NCBI RefSeq assembly: GCF_040182565.1
Contig: NW_027103067.1
Span: 930,001 to 994,000, forward strand
Length of the DNA stretch: 64,000 nucleotides
Reading direction: 5' to 3'
Source of the DNA: Anser cygnoides
Taxonomy: Eukaryota; Chordata; Aves; Anseriformes; Anatidae
Shown here: in pieces, positions 33,901 to 42,826 of the stretch
How positions within the stretch are numbered: the stretch's first letter is position 1
Layout: each line of letters starts with the position of its first letter
Notes under the pieces: generated by a model
The model's database searches: none
Seen by the model: the letters and a program-made list of their open reading frames with translations, nothing else
Told to the model about the DNA's origin: nothing
Translations under genes and position numbers: made by a program

Positions 33901-36900
33901 GGGGTTCCAGAGCCCCCCTTTCCCCCATTTCAGGATGCTTTTAGGGTTCCAGAGCCCCCCTTCCCCCATTTTGGGTTGCTTTTGGGGTTCCAGAGCCCCC
34001 CTTTCCCCCATTTTGGGTTGCTTTTGGGGTTCCAGAGCCCCCCTTTCCCCCATTTTGGGGTTCCAGAGCCCCCTTCGCCCCATTTTGGGTTGCTTTTGGG
34101 GTACCAGAGCCCCCTTTCCCCCATTTTGGCGTGCTTCGGGCACCCGACCCCGCTCCCCAGAACAACCTTGGGGTGCCAGGACCCCCTTCCCCCCCCCCCG
34201 ATCTCGGGGTGACCGCGGGGCTCCCCCCCCCCGTGCCCCCCCCCCCAACTAACCCCCGCCCCACAGAACAGCGTCCTCTCCACGGGCACCACGCGCAGCC
34301 GGAACTCCCCCTGCTCGACCGCGCCAGCCTGGGCCAGAGCTCGCTGCAGAACGGCAAGGACAGGTGGGGACCCCCCAAACCACCCCCCGGCACCCCCTGT
34401 CCCCCCTAACTGCCCCCTGCACCCCCTAACTGCCCCCTTGCACCCTCTTGCACTGCCTAACCCACCCCCTAACCTCCCCTAACTGCCCCCCTGCACCCCC
34501 TAACCTCCCCTAACTGCCCCCCTGCACCCCCTAACTGCCCCCCTGCACCCCCTAACCTCCCCTAACCGCCCCCTTGCACTCCCTAACCACCCCCTTGCAC
34601 CCCTAACCTCCCCTAACTGCCCCCCTGCACCCCCTAACTGCCCCCTTGCACCCCCTTGCACTGCCTAACCGCCCCCTAACCTCCCCTAACTGCCCCCTAA
34701 CACCCCTAACCTCCCCTAACTGCCCCCTTGCACCCCCTAACTGCCCCCTTGCACCCCCTAACTGCCCCCTTGCACCCCCTAACTGCCCCCTTGCACCCCC
34801 TTGCACTGCCTAACCGCCCCCTGCACCCCCTAACTGCCCCCTTGCACCCCCTTGCACTGCCTAACCGCCCCTAACCTCCCCTAACTGCTCCCTTGCACCC
34901 CCTAACCGCCCCTAACACCCCCTTGCACCCCCTAACTGCCCCCTTGCACCCCCTAACTGCCCCCTTGCACCCCCTAACTGCCCCCTTGCACCCCCTAACT
35001 GCCCCCTTGCACCCCCTTGCACTGCCTAACCGCCCCCTAACCTCCCCTAACTGCCCCCCCGCACCCCCTAACCTCCTCTAACTGCCCCCCGCACCCCCTA
35101 ACTGCCCCCCTGCACCCCCTAACCTCCCCTAACTGCTCCCTTGCACCCCCTAACCGCCCCTAACACCCGCTAACCTCCCCTAACTGCCCCCCTGCACCCC
35201 CTAACTGCCCCCTTGCACCCCCTTGCACTGCCTAACCGCCCCTAACCTCCCTAACTGCCCCCCCGCACCCCCTAACTGCCCCCTTGCACCCCCTAACCTC
35301 CCCTAACCGCCCCCTTGCACCCCCTTGCACCCCCTAACTGCCCCCTTGCACCCCTAACCTCCCCTAACTGCCCCCTAACCGCCCCTTGCACCCCCTAACC
35401 GCCCCCTTGCACCCCCTAACCGCCCCCTTGCAACCCCTTGCGCCCCTTGCACCCCCTAACTGCCCCCTTGCAACCCCTTGCGCCCCCTAACCTCCCCTAA
35501 CCGCCCCTTACACCCCCTAAATGCCCCCTTGCACCCCCTAACCTCCCCTAACTGCCCCCTTGCACCCCCTAACCACCCCCCGCACCCTCTAACCTCCCCT
35601 AACCGCCCCCCTGCACCCCCTAACCACCCCTAACTGCCCCCCTGCACACCTTTGCACCCCTTAACTGCCCCCTTGCACCCCCTAACCACCCCCCCGCACC
35701 CTCTAACCTCCCATAACCGCCCCCTGCACCCCCTTGCACCCCTTAACTGCCCCCTGCACCCCCTAACCACCCCCCGCGCCCCCTAACCCCCCCGCGCCCC
35801 CGCTTTTCTCTCCTTAGCCTGCCTGCCCCGGGCTGCCGACCCTCGCCCGCCGCCCCCCGGCCCCGGGGGCCCCCCGCGGCCCCGGCAGCACCCGAAACCC
35901 GCCGCGGCCCCCGCCGACGCCAACTGCGAGGGGCCCCGACCCAGGCAAGGCCCCGCGGCCGCGCTGCCCCCCCCCGTCCCCCAACCCCCGGCGCGGGGCC
36001 CACACCTGTGGGGGGGTGGGAGAAAAGGGGGGGGGGTCCCTGGGGGTGGGGGTGTCCCTGCCCCCCCCCCAGTTGGGGACGGGGAAGATTCGGGGTCCTG
36101 CGGGGCACCCCAGGGTGCCAGGGGGTGGGGTGGGGTGGGGGTGACCCCAATGGGTCCCCCCAGGGTGTTGTAGGGTGGCGGGGGGCACCGGTGGCCCCCA
36201 CTGGGTGCTTGGGGTGGCGGGGAGTGACGAGGGACACTGCCAGGTCCCCTGGGTGCCATTGGGTGACCCCTTGCATGTCCCTTGGGTGCTGGCGGTCCCC
36301 TGGGTGCCATTGGGGTGCTGGTGGTCCCCTGGGTGCCAGCAGGTCCTTTGGGTGCTGGTGACCCCTTGCATGTCCTTTGGGTGCTGACAGGTCCCATGGG
36401 TGCCATTGGGGTGCTGGTGACCCCTGCGTGTCCCTTGGGTGCCATTGGGGTGCCAGTGGCCCCGCACACCCCTAGGTCCCACACTGGTCCCACAGGGTGC
36501 TGGTGGCCCCGGCGGGTCCCTAGGGTGCCATTGGTCACCCCGGGGTGATGGGGGGACCCCGGCAGGTCCCTTGGGTGCCATGGGTCACCCTGCAGTCCCC
36601 AGGGGGAGGGGGGACCCCGGCAGGTCCCTTGGGTGCCATGGGTCACCCTGCAGTACCCAGGGTGATGGGGGGACCCCGGCAGGTCCCTTGGGTGCCCCGG
36701 CTCACCCTGCAGTCCCAGGGGTGATGGGGGATCCCGGCAGGTCCCTTGGGTGCCATGGGTCCTTTGGGTGCTCTGGCTCACCCCGCAGTCCCAGGGGTGA
36801 TGGGGGACCCCAGCAGGTCCCTTGGGTGCTGCAGCTCCCTTGGGTGCCCCAGCTCACCCCGCAGTCCCAGGGGTGATGGGGGATCCCGGCAAGTCCCTTG

Positions 36901-39900
36901 GGTGCCACAGGTCCCCAAGGTGCCCCAGGTCACCCTGCAGTCCCCGGGGTGATGGGGGGACCCCGGCAGGTCCCTTGGGTGCCCCAGGTCCCCAAGGTGC
37001 CCTGGGTCACCCTGTGGTCCCCAGGGTGATGGGGGACACCGGCAGGTCCCTTGGATGCCACAGGTCCCCAAGGTGTCCTGGGTCACCCTGTGGTCCCCAG
37101 GGTGAGGGGGGACCCTGGCAGGTCCCTTGGGTGCCGCAGCTCCCTTGGGTGCCCCGGCTCACCCCGCAGTCTCGGGGGTGATGGGGGACCCCGGCAGGTC
37201 CCTTGGGTGCCACAGGTCACCCTGCAGTCCCCAGGGTGATGGGAGGGGTGATGGGGGGACCCCAGCAGGTCCCTTGGGTGCCCCGGGTCACCCTGCAGTC
37301 CTGGGGATGATGGGGGATCCCGGCAGCTCCCTTGGGTGCCCCGGCTCACCCCCGCGGTCCCCAAGGAGGCGGGCGGGTGGGTCAGCGTTGGGAGGGGGGT
37401 CACCCGCCTCTCCCACCTCGACTAACGCCGGGGCTCCCGCCCCCCCCCGTCCCTTTTGTGTCCCCCCCCCAACAGCGCGGCCCCGGCGCGGGTGCCGGTG
37501 GCGTCGCCGTCGGCGCACAACATCAGCCAGGGGCTGTGCGAGCGGCCCAGCTTCCCCCGCGGCGTCCAGAGCCGCAGCACCTTCCACGCCGGGCAGCTGC
37601 GGCAGGCGCGCGACCAGGCCCCCTGCCCTACGCCGTGCCCCCCCGCCACCGCCGCCCCCCCACCACCACCACCACCCACCTCCGGCCTCCCCCTCGGGCG
37701 CCAGCCAGGCGGCGGCGGCCGCCGCGGGCCCTCCGCCAGCCTCTTCAGCAAGTTCACCTCCAAGTTCGTCCGCAGGTGAGCCTCCGCGGCCTCCCCCCCC
37801 CCCCACGAAAAAAAGCCTCTTTTTTTCCTTCCCCCCCCCCGGCCCCAAATCTGGGGGCGTCTGCGTCCTCCTGTGTGGCCCCACAGCGCTGCCTCGGGAT
37901 CCTCCGTGTCCCCCCCCCTCCTCGTCCCCCCTTCTGTGTCCCCCTGCTGTGTGGCCCCCCCTCGTCCCCCTTCTTTGTCCCCCCAGCCCCTCGTCCCCCT
38001 TTCTGTGTCCCCCCCAGCCCCTCGTCCCCCCTTTGTGTCCCCCCCCAGCCCCTCATCCCCCTTCTGTGTCCCCCCCCGTCCCCTTTCTGTGTCCCCCCCC
38101 CCCTTCTGTGTCCCCCTTCTGTGTCTCCCCCCTCCCCTCGTCCCCTTTCTGTGTCCCCCCCCTCGTCCCCCTGCTGTGCCCCCCCCCATTTGTCCCTTAG
38201 GGGCCTCCCCATCCCCTTCTGTGTTGTCCCCCCCCCCCCCCCCCCCCGTCCCTTTGGGGCTCCTCCACTTCCTTCTGTGTCCCCCCCTGTCCCCCCCCTC
38301 ATCCTTTTGGGGTCCCTTGTCCCCCTTCTGTCCCCCCCGCTTCTGTCCCCCCGCCTTGTGTCCCCCCCCCCCCTTTGTGCCCCCCTTCTTATCCCTCTGG
38401 GGGTCCCTCTGTGCCCTCCAGCCACTTGTGCCCCCCCCCCCCGTGTCCTCTCTGTGTCCCCTCCTTGCCCCCCCCCCCCAGGGCTCCTCAGGTGCCCCTC
38501 TTGTCCCCCCCCCCCGTGCCCCCCCGGGGCTCTTCCTGTCCCCTCAGTGTCCCTTCTCCCCCCCTTGCGTCTCCTCCTGTCCCCCCCCCTTTTGCCCCCC
38601 CCCCGTTGTCCCGTGCCCCCCTCCCTCTGTGTGCTGCCGCAGGGCTGGGGGGGGGGGCGCAGCAGTGTCCGGGGGGGGGCTCCCGCTTCTCCCCTCCCCA
38701 CCCCCCAAGGTCCTCCCGCCGAGCCCGTCCCCGCTTGGGGTGCCATGGTTTTTTTTTTTTTTTTGGGGGGGGGGGACGGACGGACGGACACCCCCCCGCA
38801 TCCAGGGGTCCCGGGGGCGGGGAGGGGCTGCGCCGCCCTGTGCCCCCCCCCCCTCCCAACGCCGCCCTTCTCTTCTGTTTGTCTTTGTAGAAATCTGTCT
38901 TTCAGGTTTGCCAGAAGGTAGGCGCCGCGGCTGCCCCCCCCCCCCCCGGCCCCCCCGGCCCCCCCGTTACCCCTTTTACCCCCCCCCACCCCCCCCCCCC
39001 CCCAAATAAAAAAGCCTCGGCATGGCCCCCACCCCGCTGTCCCCGTGTCCCCCTGTCCCCGTGCTGTCTGTCCGCCTGGGTCTCTGGGGGGGGGGGGGGG
39101 GGGGGGGGCGTAGGGCGTGGAGGGGGCTGCGTGCCCCCCCCCGGCCCCCCCCCCGCTGACCTCTGCCCCTTCTGTTTCTCGAGGAACCCGCACGAGCCCG
39201 AGAGCAAGGAGCGCGTGGAGACGCTGCGGTGAGTGCGGGGGGCGGCTGTGACCCCCCCCCCCCAGGACACTCGGGACCCCCACCCCATCCCCGCGGTGTC
39301 CGTGGGGTCGCGGTGTCCCCCCCCCCACCCCCCAGCCCCGTCTGTGGGGTCCCCAAGATGCTCCCCCCCCCCCCCCCATCCCCTGCAGCACCCCAGTGCC
39401 CTCCCTGGGGGTCCTGTTCCCCTCCCCCCAGAAGCCCCCCTACCCCTGTGCCCCCCCATTTCCCCCAGTAACCCTCCTCCCTGCCCCCCAGTAACCTCCC
39501 TGCCCCCCCAGTAACCTCCCCTGCCCCCCCAGTAACCTCCCTGCCCCCCCCAGTAACCCCGTTCCCTCCCTCCCCTCTCCCTATTCCCCTCCCAGTAGCT
39601 TCCTCCCCAGTAACCCCCTCCCTCTCTCCCCACTCCCTCTCCCATTCCCCCTTACCCCCCAGTACCCCCCTTCCTCCCCAGCAACCCCCCGTTAACTGTC
39701 CAGTAACCCCAGTGACCCCCCAGTAACCCCCCCCTCCCAGCAGCTTCCTCCCCAGTAAGCCCCCAGTCCCCCCAGTAACCCCCTTCCCTCTCCCATTCCC
39801 CTCCCAGTAGCTTCCCTTCCTCCCACGGCAACCCCCCAGTAACCCTCCTTCCCTGCCCAGTAACCCCCCAGTAACCCTCCTTCCCTGCCCAGTAACCCCA

Positions 39901-40812
39901 GTAACCCTCTTACCCTGACCAGTAGTAATCCCAGTAACCCCCACCCCTCTCCCCATTCCCCTCCCAGTAGCTTTCCACCCCAGTAACTCCCCTTCCCCGC
40001 ACGGCAACCCCCAGTAACCCTCCTTCCCTGCCCAGTAACCCCAGTAACCCCCAGTAACCCTCCTTCCCCGCCCAGTAACCCCCAGTAACCCTCCTTCCCT
40101 GCCCAGTAACCCCCAGTAACCCTCCTTCCCTGCCCAGTAACCCCAGTAACACTCCAGTAACCCTCCTTCCCTGCCCAGTAACACCCCAGTAACCCCCCAG
40201 TAACCCTCCTTCCCTGCCCAGTAACACCCCAGTAACCCTCCTTCCCTGCCCAGTAACCCCCACCCCTCTCCTCCTTCCCTGCCCAGTAACCCCAGTAACC
40301 CCCCAGTAACCCTCCTTCCCTGCCCAGTAACCCCCCTGTCCCCACCCAGTAACCCCCCAGTAACCCCCACCCCCTCTCCCCACTCCCCTCCCAGTAACCC
40401 CCCAGTAACCCCCGTATCCCCCCCGCAGGCCGCCGGTGGGCCTAGAGAAGGATCGCGAGGACATGGGCGTCGGGGGCGTCGTGGGCGGTGTCGGCGGCGG
40501 CCGGGAGGCGAAGCCGCGCTCGCTGCGCTTCACGTGGAGCATGAAGACGACGAGCGCCCTGGAGCCGGGCGAGATGATGCGGGAGATCCGCAAGGTGCTG
40601 GACGCCAACAGCTGCCGCTGCGAGCTGCAGGAGCGCTTCGTGCTGCTCTGCGCCCACGGCGCCCCGGCCACGACTCCTTCGTGCAGTGGGAGATGGAGGT
40701 GTGCAAGCTGCCGCGCCTCTCGCTCAACGGCGTCCGCTTCAAGCGCATCGCCGGCACCTCCATGGCCTTCAAGAACATTGCCTCCAAGGTGGCCAACGAG
40801 CTCAAGCTCTGA
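18936..40812 (+). CDS. MARK2: MAP/microtubule affinity-regulating kinase 2 (Par-1b)
   Basis: Ser/Thr kinase that phosphorylates tau/MAPs and polarity proteins; LKB1 activates it at the T-loop. Coding exons: 18936-18992, 25559-25738, 27693-27746, 27873-27922, 28046-28111, 28925-28995, 29124-29180, 30208-30443, 30535-30654, 31432-31531, 31615-31727, 32135-32261, 32849-33032, 34267-34363, 35818-35944, 37476-37775, 38891-38917, 39184-39228, 40429-40812. The start MSSSGRSPLPTVNERDAEQ identifies MARK2. Kinase: IGKGNFAKV, VAVK lysine, HRDLK, DFG, T-loop LDTFCGSPP. UBA: ELMVSMGYTREEIQESL. Spacer: SSAPSPAHKVQRSVS. KA1 ends VANELKL. Length is about 798 codons versus 788 in human. Exon 15 uses a GC donor. 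Exon 38891-38917 is the 27-nt NLSFRFARR microexon. Single-base indels break the frame in exons 4, 8, 13-16 and 19, mostly in C runs, with all splice sites intact. I treat the gene as functional. Confidence 0.97.
19075..20215. repeat. GGTCCTGAGCCCTTTA minisatellite (MARK2 intron 1)
   Basis: About 28 units of roughly 40-45 bp (GGTCCTGAGCCCTTTAGTGA, GGGAAAAGGGGGGCTGAG). The 3' half shifts to a GGGGGGTCCTGGGGCCTTT form. Confidence 0.9.
20840..21020. repeat. GGTCCTGTTTTTTTTGGGG short array
   Basis: About eight units of GGGGGTCCTG followed by a T run of 6-11 and a G run of 6-12. Copy boundaries lie in homopolymers, so the copy length is unreliable. Confidence 0.8.
21900..22330. promoter_or_regulatory. 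CpG-rich segment with CRE-like repeats (MARK2 intron 1)
   Basis: TGACGTCG, TGACGTCG, TGACATCA and a full TGACGTCA (21991-21998) recur about every 20 bases between 21930 and 22000. A GC-rich stretch follows (22150-22275), ending in CCCCG|GTACCG, which resembles a noncoding first exon with a donor. This could be an alternative MARK2 promoter or an enhancer. No protein frame supports a coding exon. Confidence 0.4.
22340..23350. repeat. TTTTGGGTTCCTTGGGGCC minisatellite (MARK2 intron 1)
   Basis: About 28 units of 35-40 bp (GGGCCATTTTCAGTTCC, TTGGGTTCCCCGGGGCC, TTTTCGGTTATTTGGG). Long open frames of 244-450 codons cross it, rich in FGVLG/FLGSL repeats; I do not consider them coding. Confidence 0.9.
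23480..24585. other. non-repetitive part of MARK2 intron 1
   Basis: Mixed sequence with CpG-rich patches (23500-24080) and short homopolymers. I see no exon with paired splice sites and a recognisable product. Confidence 0.4.
24590..25095. repeat. GGGCTCGGAGATTTGGGG minisatellite (MARK2 intron 1)
   Basis: About 14 units of ~36 bp: GGTTTGGGCTCACGGATTTG followed by GGGCTGAAATTGTG-type spacers. Confidence 0.9.
25790..27480. repeat. GGGGTGACACCGCTGTGGGG minisatellite (MARK2 intron 2)
   Basis: Units of 50-60 bp combine CCTGGGGGTGACACC, GTGGGGACGGGGTCTGGGTG and CTCGCCC. They are interleaved in higher-order blocks over 1.7 kb of the 1.95-kb intron. Confidence 0.9.
28130..28905. repeat. GGGGACAGGGCAGGGGACAAGG minisatellite (MARK2 intron 5)
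   Basis: A purine-dominated array of GGGGACAGGG, GGGATGGGG and GACAAGGA modules occupies nearly all of the intron 28112-28924. The + strand offers dense G-quadruplex potential. Confidence 0.9.
29330..30160. repeat. CACCCGGGGACCCCCAG minisatellite (MARK2 intron 7)
   Basis: Units of 40-60 bp built from AAACACCCGGGGACCCCC, AGGGCAGCACC and CACCCCCAGG. The end carries a separate CCCCCAGGGCTGCGTTTGGCA sub-array (30030-30150). Confidence 0.9.
30715..31300. repeat. CCCCCAGCATGGTTCTGGG minisatellite (MARK2 intron 9)
   Basis: Units hold ATGGTTCTGGGTACCCCCAG, GTGCTCCTGGGGCA and CCCCAAAGACCCCCAG, with a higher-order block of about 165-170 bp repeated (for example 30776-30945 and 30968-31075). Confidence 0.85.
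31728..32134 (+). other. MARK2: MARK2 intron 11
   Basis: A G-rich first half (31740-31860) gives way to a C-rich second half before the CCCCAG acceptor at 32134. No clear tandem array and no exon seen. Confidence 0.5.
32245..32825 (+). repeat. MARK2: tandem repeat copying the MARK2 exon 12 donor
   Basis: Four units of 133-155 bp start near 32250, 32405, 32549 and 32682. Each contains (G)C(A/G)ACCAG|GGTGAGCCCTGC, so the last bases of exon 12 and its donor are present four times. In the three downstream copies the donor is preceded by a C/T tract and CATCAG, an acceptor-like sequence. Exon 12 itself ends at 32261. Confidence 0.85.
33050..33550. repeat. GGTGGGTTTGGGGGCC minisatellite (MARK2 intron 13, part 1)
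   Basis: Units of about 20-55 bp (TTTTGGGGTGGGTTTGGGGG plus G runs). Strong G-quadruplex potential on +. Confidence 0.85.
33690..34135. repeat. GGGTTCCAGAGCCCCC minisatellite (MARK2 intron 13, part 2)
   Basis: About ten units of 45-50 bp: TTGCTTTTGGGGTTCCAGAG then CCCCCTTTCCCCCATTTTGG. Confidence 0.9.
34375..35810. repeat. CCCCTAACTGCCCCCTTGCA minisatellite (MARK2 intron 14)
   Basis: The ~20-bp unit CCCCCTAACTGCCCCCTTGC varies with CCTCCCCTAAC and CTTGCACTGCCTAAC. It fills the whole intron (34364-35817). The array holds dozens of CCCTAA hexamers, the vertebrate telomere motif, but never in uninterrupted tandem. Confidence 0.9.
35945..35950 (+). promoter_or_regulatory. MARK2: GC splice donor of MARK2 exon 15
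   Basis: The exon ends CGACCCAG and the intron starts GCAAGG. Joining it to the acceptor before 37476 rebuilds the conserved serine of PRPS and continues in frame into ARVPVASPSAHNIS, so the GC donor is the used boundary. AG|GCAAG is the favoured context for GC-AG introns. Confidence 0.85.
36230..37370. repeat. GGTCCCTTGGGTGCCACAGG minisatellite (MARK2 intron 15)
   Basis: About 22 units near 50-60 bp: GGCAGGTCCCTTGGGTGCC, GGGTCACCCTGCAGTCCC and GGGGTGATGGGGGACCCC. Confidence 0.9.
37890..38600. repeat. CCCCTTCTGTGTCCCCCC minisatellite (MARK2 intron 16)
   Basis: Pyrimidine-rich units of CCTCGTCCCCCTTTCTGTGT with long C runs. Confidence 0.85.
38891..38917 (+). other. MARK2: 27-nt MARK2 microexon (NLSFRFARR)
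   Basis: A 27-nt cassette between the FVRR end of exon 16 and the NPHEPESKERVETLR exon. It begins after TTTGTAG and ends before GTAGGC. Including it keeps phase 2 on both sides, so skipping or inclusion leaves the frame unchanged. Human MARK2 has the same NLSFRFARR segment, known to be alternatively spliced. Confidence 0.95.
39460..40425. repeat. CTGCCCAGTAACCCCCAGTA minisatellite (MARK2 intron 18)
   Basis: Units of 20-50 bp built from CCAGTAACCCCCAGTAACC and CTCCTTCCCTGCCCAGTAAC. Each CCCTGCCCAG/GTAA-like junction resembles splice-site fragments, but no exon lies between them. Confidence 0.9.
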
Positions 40813-42475
40813 GCGCGGAAACCGCCCCCCCCTTCCCCGGGGGGGGCTGCTCCTGTTTTGGGGGCCTCCTCCTCTTCGGCAGGGGGCTGCTCCTGTTTGG
40901 GGGGGGCTTCTCCCCTTAGCAGGGCACTTCTCCCCTTGGTGGGGGGCTCCTCCTGTTTGGCGGGGGCTCCTCCCAGTTGGGGGGGGGGACTCTTCCCGTT
41001 TGGCGGGGGGCTCCTCCCGTTTGAGCAGGGGTGCTTCTCCCCTCGGCAGGGGGCTTCTCCCGTGTGTGGGGGGCTGTTGGGGAGGGGGGCTGTTCCTGTT
41101 TGGCAGGGGCGCTTCTCCCCCTAGCGGGGGCTGCTCCCCCTTAGCAGGGGGCTGCTCCTGTTTGGGGGGGCTGCTGCCCTTAGCAGGGGCTCCTCCCGTT
41201 TGGGGGTTCCTCCCCTTGGCGGGGGGCTTCTCCCGTGGAGGGGGGGGCACGGACTCAGCCCCCCTGTTGCCCCCCCCCCCGCCGACGCCTCCGGTCCCGC
41301 TCCCCCTGGGGGCCCCAGGATGCTGTGGGGGGCGGCGTCAGGCTGGGGACCTGCTGCGGGGACGCCCCCGAACCCCGGGACCTGTGGGGGATGGAGCTGA
41401 GGGGGGTCGGACCCCTGGCGGTGTGGGGTCGGTGCAGGACGTGGGGACGGCCCTAAAAGAGAGGACTTGGGGACGGCCCTGAAAGCTCTTGGGGGTGGCC
41501 CCAAAACCTCCGGGGATAGCCCCAAAACTTCTGGGGTTGGCCCCAAAACTTCTGGGGACGGCCCCAAAACCTCCAGGGACGGCCCCAAAACCTCCGGGGA
41601 CGGCCCCAAACCCTCTGCGGCCAGGGACGCGGCCCCGAGACCTGCGGCGTCACCCCCAGATCTGCAGGGACCTGGGGACGGCCCCCGAACCCTCTGGGGA
41701 CAGGGGACGTCCCCCGAGACCCGCGGGGTCAGGCGGGGACATCCCAGAGCCTTACGGGGACGTCCTGGGGGGTCCCCAGGTCACGAAGGGACACGGTGGT
41801 GGTGGCCTTCCTGTCCCTGCGGTGACACAGGGACACCCCGACCGTGTCCCCCCCACACCCTGTGGGGACACTTTGGGGCCTTTCCATCCTTTTGGGGACG
41901 CGGAGCCTTACGGGGACAGGGGGACAGCGGGGGGGGGGGGTGTCCCCAAGCCTTACGGGGGCGCCCCGGGCCCGTGGGGACGCCCCGTGGTGGCACCCTG
42001 TGGCCTTATGGGGACACGGGGACACCCCATGACCTTGGGGTGGCACCCCGTGACCTTGGGGGTCGCGGGGGTGTCCCCGTGTCCCCCCCACCCCCCCTCA
42101 GGGCCACCAGGGGGTCGCGGAGCCGTCCCCGCGCCCCCGCCCCTCACTCAGGAAGGGCCCCGCCGCGTGGGGGGGGGGGCTCTGCTGCTGCCGGGGGCGG
42201 TTCCCCCCCCTCCTCAGCCCCCCACCCGGGGGGGGTCGCCCCCTTTGACCTGCTGAACCCCCCCACCTCCCCCCAGCAAGGGGCGGGGCGGCACCCCCGG
42301 GGGGGGGCACCCTGGGGTGCTGCTGCCTGGGGAGGGGGCTTTGAAAGGGGGGGGGGGATTTTGGGGAGGGGGGGCGGGGCCGCAGCACCGCCGGCCCCCC
42401 GCCCTCTGCCCCCCGGCCGGCGCTCGCTGTCGATTTTCCAGGTTCTAGATTAAAATCTTTCCACAAAGAGCCGCC
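40813..42475 (+). other. MARK2: MARK2 3' UTR
   Basis: It runs from the stop to the ATTAAA signal. It contains a GGGGGCTGCTCCTGTTTGG array (40840-41240) and a GGGGACGGCCCCAAAACCTC array (41455-41625). Confidence 0.7.
42449..42454 (+). promoter_or_regulatory. MARK2: polyadenylation signal ATTAAA (MARK2)
   Basis: ATTAAA in TTCTAGATTAAAATC, 1.64 kb after the stop. The opposing RCOR2 signal is 155 bp downstream. Confidence 0.65.
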
Positions 42476-42608
42476 GCCTCCGCGCCAGTGCTCCCAGTAT
42501 GAACCAGTACAACCCAGTAACCCCCCCCCCCCCAGCACCCTCCCAGTACAGCCCAGTGCCCCCAGTCCGTCCCCCCCCCCCAGCACGCAGCCTCTCTAGT
42601 AAAATACC

Positions 42609-42614
42609 TTTATT
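42609..42614 (-). promoter_or_regulatory. RCOR2: polyadenylation signal AATAAA (RCOR2)
   Basis: TTTATT on + (CCTTTATTGCAAAC) is AATAAA on -, about 215 bases past the RCOR2 stop. Confidence 0.8.
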
Positions 42615-42826
42615 GCAAACGCGGCCGGACCCCCCCCCCCCCCCCCCCCCGGGGCCGCCTCTCCCCCACCCAGCGGGGGGCGTGGCCTCCGGGGGTGGGC
42701 GTGGCCTCCGGGGGTGGGCGGGGCCTCTTGAATGAGGGGCGGGGCCTCTGAGGCCGAGCCTTCCGCGGGAGGAGGCGTGGTCTCTGGGGGGCGTGGCTTC
42801 CCCGGAGGGGGGCGTGGCCCCGCCGC

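Noticed and set aside
18936..40812. MARK2 as a pseudogene because of its many frameshifts.
   Set aside because: All 18 introns keep valid splice sites and phases, and conserved residues continue on both sides of each indel; a processed or decayed copy would not look like this.
25559..40812. MARK4 or MARK3 instead of MARK2.
   Set aside because: The N-terminal exon LPTVNERDAEQ, the spacer APSPAHKVQRSVS and the KA1 end NIASKVANELKL fit MARK2 best, and neighbours are those of MARK2.
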